DNA from: Candidatus Bathyarchaeota archaeon
GTDB lineage: Archaea; Thermoproteota; Bathyarchaeia; 40CM-2-53-6
Assembly: GCA_005882955.1 (NCBI GenBank)
Contig: VBBB01000041.1
Location: 1 to 5,985 of the forward strand
Direction of reading: 5' to 3'
Length of the DNA: 5,985 nt
Below are positions 1 to 4,831 of this stretch, piece after piece. The position numbers and the translations under genes were made by a program. Below the pieces are notes generated by a model that saw only the letters and a list, made by a program, of their open reading frames with translations, searched no databases and was not told where the DNA came from. Position 1 is the stretch's first letter; each line of letters starts with the position of its first letter.

Positions 1-372
1 AAGAACACGACCAGAACCATCAAGGACTTCTCGCCCGCAGGCATCAGACTCGAAGACAATTTCGAGGGAGAGAGCAAGGGCGTATACAACGCCACGCTCT
101 ACGGGACGATTAACGCCCTGGTCAAGCCAGATGGAACCATCGACTATGAAGTTCGACAGATAGACACAACCAGCGACGGCGATGCCATACTCTTGTACTT
201 CAAGGGGAAGAGTATCCGAGAGAGCCCCACACACAATAGATTCGTGGGCGAGAACACCTTCCAGACCGCATCAAAGGAGCTCGCATGGCTCAACGGAATC
301 AAGGCTAGGCATGAAGGCACGTACAACCCCGTAACGGGTGAACAGACTCTTCGAGCATACGGGAAAAGGTAG
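1..372 (+). CDS. C-terminal part of an unidentified small beta-rich protein (5' truncated by the window edge)
   Basis: Frame 1 is open from the first base to a TAG at 370-372, giving the last 123 residues of a protein whose start lies outside the window. The translation alternates short beta-strand-like segments with turns (for example GVYNATLYGTINALVKPDG, then a DGDAILLYFKGK strand) and ends with FQTASKELAWLNGIKARHEG followed by a final strand. No signal peptide or membrane segment is visible in this part. The pattern of strand, 'LVKPDGT', 'T-DGD' and a late 'F-T-S--LAWLN-I' motif resembles small beta-barrel families of the DUF3237/DUF3224 (allene-oxide-cyclase-like) kind that are common in archaea. 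This comes from memory of the family pattern and is not a firm assignment; no function can be given. An oligo-T terminator follows about 45 bases after the stop. Confidence 0.7.
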   Translation, partial: KNTTRTIKDFSPAGIRLEDNFEGESKGVYNATLYGTINALVKPDGTIDYEVRQIDTTSDGDAILLYFKGKSIRESPTHNRFVGENTFQTASKELAWLNGIKARHEGTYNPVTGEQTLRAYGKR

Positions 373-388
373 CTCGAGCAAGATAGCC

Positions 389-430
389 GGTTCAACCCGA
401 ACCTCTTGCATCGGAATTAGTTTTCTTTTC
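389..430 (+). terminator. Probable terminator of the upstream gene: small hairpin followed by T-rich tract
   Basis: Seventeen bases after the stop of the first gene there is a 5-bp inverted repeat GGTTC-aaccc-GAACC (389-403). It is followed by a T-rich run, TTAGTTTTCTTTTC, at 417-430. Archaeal RNA polymerase terminates mainly on oligo-T in the non-template strand, so the T-run is the important part and the hairpin may be incidental. Confidence 0.5.
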
Positions 431-447
431 GTGTTAACTATTCTAGA

Positions 448-460
448 CCCCCCCGGGGGG
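448..460. repeat. C7G6 homopolymer palindrome
   Basis: Seven Cs (448-454) are followed directly by six Gs (455-460), making a perfect 12-bp self-complementary core at 449-460 in otherwise mixed-composition intergenic DNA. It has no loop, so it would act as a double-strand palindrome rather than a stable RNA hairpin. It lies between the terminator of the left gene and the minus-strand tRNA-like element. No function can be assigned. Confidence 0.6.
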
Positions 461-503
461 TATGCTGATTTCGCGAGACGCCGCGTAAGATCTAGCCCAT
501 TCT

Positions 504-545
504 CGGTGGACCGGCGGGATTTGAACCCGCGGACCTTTTGGTCAC
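504..545 (-). other. tRNA 3'-half-like element (T-arm plus acceptor strand) with no recognisable 5' half
   Basis: On the minus strand there is a perfect T-arm, GCGGG-TTCAAAT-CCCGC, with the invariant TTCRA loop (+ coordinates about 514-530). It is followed by CGGTCCACC, which resembles an acceptor 3' strand ending in a discriminator and CC. Before the T-arm, GACC-AAAA-GGTC could be a class II (Leu/Ser-type) variable arm. A complementary 5' acceptor strand (TGGACCG or close), a D-arm and a standard anticodon arm are not found in the roughly 120 bases upstream on the same strand. If the T-stem is taken as 5 bp, the acceptor is either one base short before an A discriminator, or has C73 as in tRNA-His. 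The element may be a tRNA remnant such as an integration site, the 3' half of a split tRNA, or a degenerate pseudogene. A complete tRNA is not supported. Confidence 0.5.
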
Positions 546-580
546 CCCAGGCAACCGTTGTTTGAGGACGACGGCCTAGG
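546..580 (-). other. Two-tier stem-loop directly upstream of the tRNA-like element
   Basis: Read on the minus strand, CCTAGG pairs with CCTGGG (one G-U wobble). Inside it CCGT pairs with ACGG, with a 3-base bulge (TTG) on the 3' side and a 12-base loop containing CCTCAAAC. The wobble pair favours a structure in RNA made from the minus strand, the same strand as the adjoining T-arm. It occupies the place where D- and anticodon arms would be expected, but the loop does not give a normal anticodon stem. It may be part of one RNA with the element downstream. Single-sequence folding by eye is weak evidence. Confidence 0.3.
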
Positions 581-582
581 AA

Positions 583-598
583 ACTGTAAGACTGTAAG
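583..598. repeat. Tandem 8-bp direct repeat (ACTGTAAG x2)
   Basis: The octamer ACTGTAAG occurs twice head to tail with no spacer. It lies between the stop of the RHH gene and the stem-loop/tRNA-like element. The minus-strand reading is CTTACAGT twice. Two copies are too few to call a family of repeats; a protein-binding site or slippage product is possible. Confidence 0.6.
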
Positions 599-633
599 TT
601 TCAAAAGGTAGAATTTGCGAATCAGCGATAAGC

Positions 634-834
634 CTAGGCTGTAACGGTGGCTCTCGCCCTTCGGAGCCTTTGTGCTCCTTTTCGAGAAGTCCTACCTGGG
701 GCAGGACGAGCAGCTCCGGCCTTGCGCATCCAGTCCGGCACGATCACGGCTCTAATGAGTTCCTGCATGGTAATCCCTCTATCCTTCGCCATTTTTCTCA
801 ACTGGGCGTATATCTCTGGGTCTAAGGACTGCAT
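634..834 (-). CDS. Small ribbon-helix-helix (CopG/Arc-like) DNA-binding protein with basic tail
   Basis: The first ~40 of 66 residues read as a ribbon-helix-helix unit: a short strand (MQSL), helix A (DPEIYAQLRKMAKDRG, residues 5-20), the turn at I21-T22 and helix B (MQELIRAVIVPDWMRK, 23-38). The 'RGIT-QELIR-VI-P-W' signature is typical of small archaeal RHH regulators. Residues 39-66 form an Arg/Ala-rich basic tail likely to touch nucleic acid. The ATG at 834 is the first start in frame, but the strand would normally begin earlier. The codons between an in-frame TGA and this ATG read ITATKF, which extends the strand naturally, while an ATG at 856-854 lies one frame away. A single-base frameshift next to the true start is possible. 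The target is unknown; it could be autoregulatory or a toxin-antitoxin-type antitoxin, but no toxin gene is adjacent. Confidence 0.65.
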   Translation of the reverse strand: MQSLDPEIYAQLRKMAKDRGITMQELIRAVIVPDWMRKAGAARPAPGRTSRKGAQRLRRARATVTA

Positions 835-885
835 GAATTTAGTTGCCGTTATTCATCCACGGATCCAATACCGTGCTACCCTAGG

Positions 886-892
886 ATATAAT
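886..892 (-). promoter_or_regulatory. TATA box candidate for the RHH gene
   Basis: The minus strand reads ATTATAT here. An archaeal TATA box sets transcription start about 25 bases downstream, near 863. That is just upstream of the out-of-frame ATG at 856-854 and about 29 bases before the ATG used at 834. It lies in the 113-bp gap after the GfcR-like gene, so the RHH gene probably has its own promoter. Confidence 0.4.
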
Positions 893-947
893 CCCGTCGA
901 GTACAGTCGAATCAGATTTCGAATGTTGCCGTCTATTGTGGGACAAG

Positions 948-1604
948 CTAGGAATGCTGCTGCTTAGCCACCGGCAACAGCTCCATCAACGACCTCACGG
1001 GGACCCCATCGATACTGTCTTTTCCGCTCTTGTTAGCCAAGACGGTCACGCCTACAGGCTTCGCCTTCACGCCCTGTAGAGTCTCAATGGCGGCCCTAAT
1101 GGTTTCGCCCATTCTGAGAATGGTGTCGACGATCAGCACCTTCTTACCCTCGACAGCGGAGAAACTCGGGTTTACAGCCCCGGCAACTTTCTTCTCCCCT
1201 AACCGTTGGGGTCTTACGGAGGCTACGGGTTTCCCCAGCGATCTGGCCACTATGAGACCCAGCGCCATCCCTCCAGCTTCAATCCCCGCAACCACCTCCG
1301 GTTCCTCCATCAGGTTCTGTTCAACCGCCTCTCGTACTATGTCGGCCATCGCTCTCCCGACAAGCGTTAGTCGGCGGACGCTGGAGCCTATTGGGTTCCA
1401 GTTAACATAAACATCGTAGGCATCACGAGTCTTGACTCCATCCTTTCCATGAAGCAAGAGCCAGACAACCGTGTCAGCCTGGACCTTCAGCTCGTCTGCA
1501 ATCTCATAAGTAGACATACCTCGCTCTTTGAGCTCAAGAGCCTTCTTTGCAAGCTCCTCCAGAGATCTCACAACGTATCTCCCTTGAACAAATCTAAGCA
1601 TCAT
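948..1604 (-). CDS. gfcR: GfcR-type transcription regulator: HTH plus orotate phosphoribosyltransferase-like domain
   Basis: The protein has 218 residues. Residues ~13-55 form a helix-turn-helix ('SLEELAKKALELKERGMSTYEIADELKV' region, recognition helix about 41-51). Residues ~75-210 form a type I PRTase-like fold with VVAGIEAGGMALG (104-116) and a PRPP-loop region VLIVDTILRMGET (156-168). This architecture is that of the archaeal GfcR family, once annotated as 'orotate phosphoribosyltransferase-like' and shown in haloarchaea to be a regulator of central carbon metabolism rather than an enzyme. The loop is unusual: the canonical Asp-Asp pair is D160-T161 and the TTGGT/TSGTT turn is LRMGET, which argues against PRTase catalysis and for ligand sensing. 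ATG at 1604 is the longest start. A GTG at 1571 (207 residues, GGGAGA six bases upstream, TATA box at 1612-1617) fits the family length better. The gene is divergent from nicotinate phosphoribosyltransferase, a possible target. Confidence 0.85.
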   Translation of the reverse strand: MMLRFVQGRYVVRSLEELAKKALELKERGMSTYEIADELKVQADTVVWLLLHGKDGVKTRDAYDVYVNWNPIGSSVRRLTLVGRAMADIVREAVEQNLMEEPEVVAGIEAGGMALGLIVARSLGKPVASVRPQRLGEKKVAGAVNPSFSAVEGKKVLIVDTILRMGETIRAAIETLQGVKAKPVGVTVLANKSGKDSIDGVPVRSLMELLPVAKQQHS

Positions 1605-1611
1605 ATCCTAG

Positions 1612-1617
1612 ATATAA
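1612..1617 (-). promoter_or_regulatory. TATA box candidate for the GfcR-like gene
   Basis: The minus strand reads TTATAT within AAGTTATATC. It is only about 8 bases before the ATG at 1604. The usual 25-base spacing puts the start of transcription near 1588-1592, inside the longest reading frame and 16-20 bases before the alternative GTG start at 1571, where a GGGAGA could serve as ribosome binding site. Confidence 0.4.
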
Positions 1618-1625
1618 CTTGTCGA

Positions 1626-1633
1626 AACGCGTT
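1626..1633. promoter_or_regulatory. Palindrome AACGCGTT in the gfcR/NAPRTase divergent spacer
   Basis: A perfect 8-bp palindrome sits just upstream of the gfcR TATA candidate and about 75 bases before the NAPRTase ATG. Its position between two divergent start regions fits an operator. I know of no established GfcR-binding consensus that would confirm it. Confidence 0.25.
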
Positions 1634-1683
1634 CTATGTCAGTGTCGCGGCACAAACAGTAGAGCATATCTTCTGAACAAGCT

Positions 1684-1693
1684 AGAAGCTTCT
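1684..1693. promoter_or_regulatory. Palindrome AGAAGCTTCT upstream of the NAPRTase start
   Basis: A perfect 10-bp palindrome lies 14 bases before the ATG at 1708, about where transcription of NAPRTase would begin if the weak TATA-like CATATC at 1665-1670 is used. A protein bound here would block initiation. Chance occurrence cannot be excluded. Confidence 0.25.
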
Positions 1694-1707
1694 TGGGACG
1701 GATCAGA

Positions 1708-2904
1708 ATGGACACGCGAAAATTCCACATTGCCACTGAAGAAGAGATCAAGAAAGCAGAAACTAGTGACGTGTACTTCGATCGAACCAAGGAGATCCTG
1801 GAAAAAGAAGGGCTTTCAGGCATTCATGTAACTGCCGAAATCACGACAGGTTCTCTTCCCAAGAATTGGGAATATGGAATTCTTGCAGGCGTCGAAGAAG
1901 CTGCGCACTTGCTAGAGGGGCTCAACATTCGTGTAAGGTCGTTTCCTGAAGGAACATTGTTTCGCCCTGTTGATTCTTCAGGTGTACGCGAACCAGTCAT
2001 GGTCATAGAAGGCAGGTACCTGGACTTCTGTCTGTACGAGACTCCGCTCCTAGGACTCCTCTGCCAGGCCTCGGGCATTGCAACTATGGCGAGTAGAGTG
2101 CGCAGAGCCGCGGGCACAAAGACCGTTTTCTCGTTTGGAATCCGCCGCGCTCATCCAGCACTCGCCCCCATGATTGATCGAGCGTGTTACATCGGAGGAT
2201 TCGACGCAGTCTCCAGTATGATAGGAGCGAAGCTGTTGAGTAAGAATCCGACAGGCACAATGCCTCACTCCCTAATCATCGCCATCGGTGATCAAGTCCG
2301 CGCATGGAAGAGCTTCGACAAGTACATGCCCAAGGATGTACCGCGAATCGCGCTAGTGGACACGTACTGTGACGAGAAAACAGAGGCAATAATGGCGGCG
2401 GAAACCTTGGGGAAGGCATTGTATGGGGTGCGGTTAGACACTCCTAGTTCTCGTAGAGGCAACTTTGCCGAGATAGTCAAAGAAGTGCGTTGGGAGTTGG
2501 ACTCGAGGGGATTCAAAGAGGTCAAGATCTTCGTTTCGGGAGGACTAGACGACGAGTCGGTTGGATTACTCTCAGCGACTGGAGCCGACGGTTTCGGGGT
2601 GGGCACATCTGTCAGCAATGCACCTAGCGTAGATTTTGCCATGGATATTGTAGAAAAAGAAGGAAGGTCTGTTGCGAAGAGAGGAAAGCTGGGCGGGAAG
2701 AAGGAGGTGTGGAGATGCGACAGGTGTCTCTTGGATAATGTTCTCCTTGAAGGTGTTCCTTCCCCATCTTGCTCAAATTGTGGGGGCAAGACGAGACCTT
2801 TGCTAGTCAGGTTATTGGAAAGCGGACGTCCAACGAGTCCTCTTCCCACTTCGGACAAGATCAGGGAACAAGTGATCGACCAGCTGGAAAAATTAACAAC
2901 ATGA
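1708..2904 (+). CDS. Nicotinate phosphoribosyltransferase (archaeal, zinc-knuckle type)
   Basis: The enzyme converts nicotinate and PRPP to nicotinate mononucleotide, the salvage entry to NAD, in the cytoplasm. It has 398 residues, close to the Thermoplasma enzyme type. Visible marks are DVYF (21-24), the FSFGIRRAHP block (141-150), the GTMPHS catalytic loop (183-188, with H187), ALVDTYCDEK (215-224), the phosphate-binding SGGLDDE (277-283) and GFGVGTSVSNAP (295-306), and a C-terminal zinc knuckle CDRC...CSNC (C337, C340, C355, C358) as known for archaeal NAPRTases. The ATG at 1708 is chosen over an in-frame TTG at 1693 because the family starts shortly before 'EEI-KAE-SDVYF' and TTG would add five unneeded residues. 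It is divergent from the GfcR-like gene. Its TGA directly abuts the stop codon of the convergent NOB1 gene. Confidence 0.95.
   Translation: MDTRKFHIATEEEIKKAETSDVYFDRTKEILEKEGLSGIHVTAEITTGSLPKNWEYGILAGVEEAAHLLEGLNIRVRSFPEGTLFRPVDSSGVREPVMVIEGRYLDFCLYETPLLGLLCQASGIATMASRVRRAAGTKTVFSFGIRRAHPALAPMIDRACYIGGFDAVSSMIGAKLLSKNPTGTMPHSLIIAIGDQVRAWKSFDKYMPKDVPRIALVDTYCDEKTEAIMAAETLGKALYGVRLDTPSSRRGNFAEIVKEVRWELDSRGFKEVKIFVSGGLDDESVGLLSATGADGFGVGTSVSNAPSVDFAMDIVEKEGRSVAKRGKLGGKKEVWRCDRCLLDNVLLEGVPSPSCSNCGGKTRPLLVRLLESGRPTSPLPTSDKIREQVIDQLEKLTT
2888..2894 (-). terminator. Oligo-T candidate terminator for the NAD kinase-NOB1 transcript
   Basis: On the minus strand AATTTTT follows the NOB1 stop by about 10 bases, within the antisense of the last NAPRTase codons. 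There is no spacer between the two convergent genes, so any terminator must lie inside the opposite coding region. The T-run is short and the call is weak. Confidence 0.35.
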
Positions 2905-3420
2905 CTAACTTCGAGTCGCCTTCTTCTTAGAGAGGACCTTTCTCCTCAAGTCAGTCCCACAGACCCTGCACTTCTTCTCCGGCGGCCTATACCGCCTGTA
3001 GCAAGCCGGGCAGTACATTATCCAGTCAAACCGATGAACAATTCCAAAGTTTGCCAGAGAACTGTGGCCTATCTGGAGGTGCTCAGCAAGATTCTGAATA
3101 GCATAGTCGTCACTGACGATCACGGGCTCGTGGCCGTCAAGTTTCAGATCTAGGGCCAGTGCCAATACTTCTCGGTCGGCTTTGGACAAATATCCTGATT
3201 CTCCCGCTTTCCTGCTTGCCTCTTCTACCATTCCCTCGGCTCTCAGTGAAGGAGCCTGAACTTTCAGTTCGCCTTTCTCGCTGAACATTCGAAATCGAAG
3301 TTGAGGCATTGTCCCCGCGGACAGTTCTTCCTCCACGGCTCTAACGGAGTAGGCTTCTCCTGACTTCGTAGGATTGAAACCCATTATGAAAGCGGACGTG
3401 TCAAGAACGAGCACTGTCAA
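2905..3420 (-). CDS. nob1: Ribosome maturation endonuclease NOB1 (PIN domain plus zinc ribbon)
   Basis: NOB1 cleaves the 3' end of pre-16S rRNA in late small-subunit assembly. The 171-residue protein has an N-terminal PIN domain with the metal-binding acidic residues in place: D7 in VLVLDTSAF, the Glu cluster at 30-32 (VEEEL), D82 in KADREVLALA and D104/D105 in VSDDYAIQN. A rubredoxin-like zinc ribbon follows (C137-PA-C140, C151-RV-C154), then a Lys/Arg-rich tail. Length and order match archaeal NOB1. The start is a TTG at 3420 whose last two bases overlap the TGA of NAD kinase. GGGAG lies five bases upstream, within the NAD kinase 3' end, so the two are likely translationally coupled. A GTG two codons in (3414) is the alternative and would still keep the first strand VLVLD. 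It is convergent and abutting with NAPRTase. Confidence 0.93.
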   Translation of the reverse strand: MTVLVLDTSAFIMGFNPTKSGEAYSVRAVEEELSAGTMPQLRFRMFSEKGELKVQAPSLRAEGMVEEASRKAGESGYLSKADREVLALALDLKLDGHEPVIVSDDYAIQNLAEHLQIGHSSLANFGIVHRFDWIMYCPACYRRYRPPEKKCRVCGTDLRRKVLSKKKATRS

Positions 3421-4256
3421 ACATTCTCCCTCTCTGAGGCAAGCCTCCTGAGGCCACGCTGGAGAAAAGTATCTCCGAAGCGGACAAACCGCGCGCTAAC
3501 AGATGACTTCTTCATCTCTAGTGGTTGTCCCCGGCGTATTTCTTTCACAGGATTACCATCCATAACAAGGGTCGCGGTGGGTCCAGGTTCCTCTAGGCTG
3601 ACTGTAATTCTCCTGTCTGCAGGGACTACTATCGACTTGACAGGTTGGAGAGGGGCGATGAGGGTGAGAGCAAAGACATCCAGGGATGTTTCTAGAACAG
3701 GTCCCCCTGCCGAGAACGAGTGGGCAGTTGAGCCTGTCGGGGTGGCGACCATGAATCCGTCCGCCCTCGCCTTGATGATCCGTCTTCCGCTCTGAGAAAC
3801 GTCAAAGTTCAGCATCTTGTCCGGAACTGTTGGCAAGAGGAGAGCCTCATTCAAGCAGTTTCCGATGAGGCGATTATTCTGGGAGACAGAAACGCACCAC
3901 TGTGCCTCCATCTGAAAATCGTGCTTGAGCCACCTAGTGAATGACTTTTCCAGATCTTCCGGTTCGATTTCAGTAAGATAACCTCTGCGGCCGAGGTTCA
4001 CCGCCAGTATCGGAGTCTGAGGATTCGGCATCTCCTGAATGGCCTTCAACACCGTGCCATCGCCTCCCAGTGTGATCAAAAGATCGACTTTCATTCGGTT
4101 GAGGGGTCTGCCACCCGGCAGCTTCGCAGTCCGAGAAAGTTCTGCTTCCGGGACCGGCGTCACTCCAGAATCCGTTATGACTCGGTAAGCCCTCCGAGCC
4201 GTAGCCAACGCTTCCTTCGACTGCGTCTTGGCCAGGATTCCAACTAGCTTAGTCAT
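3417..4256 (-). CDS. nadK: NAD kinase (ATP/polyphosphate-dependent)
   Basis: The enzyme phosphorylates NAD to NADP, setting the cytoplasmic NADP pool. The 279-residue protein shows the family motifs in order: GGDGT at 64-68 (catalytic D66), the NLGRRGYLTEI segment (87-97), the LNEALL motif with N136-E137 (135-140), and the long ATPTGSTAHSFSAGGPVL block (171-188) that closes the nucleotide site. A C-terminal VMDG follows at 231-234. Length is normal. The ATG at 4256 is the natural start because the Rossmann-like first strand VGILAK follows at once. No Shine-Dalgarno is visible, suggesting a short leader or leaderless mRNA. It is the first gene of a two-gene operon with nob1 (overlapping stop/start), divergent from the aIF5A operon across about 120 bp. 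Together with the nearby NAPRTase it points to NAD(P) supply. Confidence 0.95.
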   Translation of the reverse strand: MTKLVGILAKTQSKEALATARRAYRVITDSGVTPVPEAELSRTAKLPGGRPLNRMKVDLLITLGGDGTVLKAIQEMPNPQTPILAVNLGRRGYLTEIEPEDLEKSFTRWLKHDFQMEAQWCVSVSQNNRLIGNCLNEALLLPTVPDKMLNFDVSQSGRRIIKARADGFMVATPTGSTAHSFSAGGPVLETSLDVFALTLIAPLQPVKSIVVPADRRITVSLEEPGPTATLVMDGNPVKEIRRGQPLEMKKSSVSARFVRFGDTFLQRGLRRLASERENV

Positions 4257-4334
4257 GAGAGATCCGTTTGTCTCAGCCTAAGGTGATCTGATTGCTTGAA
4301 AAGAATTCCCCTAGCCTCTTTTTCGCGGGAAGTC

Positions 4335-4341
4335 TTTTAGA
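4335..4341 (+). promoter_or_regulatory. TATA box candidate for the aIF5A operon
   Basis: TTTTAGA on the plus strand lies about 40 bases before the aIF5A ATG. It would set transcription start near 4362, leaving a leader of some 17 bases with no obvious Shine-Dalgarno. It is the best box A-like sequence in the nadK/aIF5A divergent spacer, but it departs from the consensus. Confidence 0.4.
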
Positions 4342-4378
4342 TGCACTCCTAGACGGTTGGCCTTCGAGTCAGAATTTC

Positions 4379-4774
4379 ATGAGTAAGCCTGTCTATGTCG
4401 GCGAACTAAAGATCGGGCAGTATGTGATCATTGACGGTGAGCCCTGCCGAATTGTTGATTTCGAAAAGTCGAAGCCAGGCAAGCACGGATCGGCCAAGGC
4501 TCGGATTACTGCGATCAGCGCCTTCACTGGTCAAAAGAAGACGCTTCTGAGTCCCGTGGATGGCAGAACGGAAGTTCCGATGATCGATAAGAGGACTGCT
4601 CAGATTATTTCCATCTCCGGGAATAATGTCCAGATGATGGATATGGAGAACTACGCCACTTTCGAGAGTCCCCAGCCTGACGACGCCGAGCTCAAGGCCT
4701 CCTTGGCCGCGGGCGTCGAGGTCGAATATTGGGACGTTCTCGGGCGTAAGATGATCGTTCGCAGAAAGGGCTGA
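4379..4774 (+). CDS. eif5a: Translation initiation/elongation factor aIF5A (hypusine-containing)
   Basis: aIF5A binds the ribosome E site and relieves stalling at difficult peptide bonds. It carries a lysine that is turned into hypusine or deoxyhypusine. The 131-residue protein has the SH3-like N-domain (KIGQYVIIDGEPCRIVDF, 11-28), the hypusine loop KPGKHGSAKAR (32-42, modified lysine K35) and the OB-fold C-domain (about 70-131, ending WDVLGRKMIVRRKG). Length matches archaeal homologs. The ATG at 4379 is chosen because it gives the normal N-terminus MSKPVYVGEL. The frame stays open back to a TTG at 4292 preceded by AGGTGAT, which would add 29 residues not typical of the family. It is the first gene of an operon with deoxyhypusine synthase, the enzyme that modifies K35, 57 bases downstream and in the same frame. 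Confidence 0.96.
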   Translation: MSKPVYVGELKIGQYVIIDGEPCRIVDFEKSKPGKHGSAKARITAISAFTGQKKTLLSPVDGRTEVPMIDKRTAQIISISGNNVQMMDMENYATFESPQPDDAELKASLAAGVEVEYWDVLGRKMIVRRKG

Positions 4775-4831
4775 CACCCCTTCTCGTCACGAGAACCGGC
4801 TACCGTTAAGCATCTCAAACTGCGTCCAGGG

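Noticed and set aside
144..395. Minus-strand 83-codon frame opposite the first gene
   Set aside because: The plus-strand frame is open across the whole segment with a coherent beta-rich translation and a terminator after it; the opposite frame is Ser/Leu/Cys-rich and motif-free.
338..565. A 75-codon plus-strand frame across the intergenic region
   Set aside because: It overlaps the end of the first gene out of frame, crosses the terminator and the tRNA-like element, and has no conserved features.
504..640. A complete tRNA-Leu, -Ser, -His or -Phe gene with an intron
   Set aside because: Several foldings were tried. A GAA-anticodon model (stem ACCTT/AAGGT) leaves a two-base variable loop, a CAA model leaves a 24-base variable region, and none has a D-arm or a 5' acceptor strand matching CGGTCCA.
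907..922. Inverted repeat TCGAA/TTCGA after the GfcR-like stop as a terminator
   Set aside because: Only five pairs and no oligo-T follows on the minus strand; chance is likely.
1030..1410. A 126-codon plus-strand frame opposite the GfcR-like gene
   Set aside because: It lies wholly within the PRTase-like domain coding region and reads as low-complexity Ser/Thr/Pro sequence.
2292..2858. A 188-codon open frame on the minus strand
   Set aside because: It is antisense to the clearly conserved NAPRTase, Ser/Thr/Pro-rich and without recognisable motifs; it is a codon-bias shadow.
4406..4777. A 123-codon open frame on the minus strand opposite aIF5A
   Set aside because: The plus-strand frame is a textbook aIF5A with the hypusine loop; the antisense frame shows no domain.
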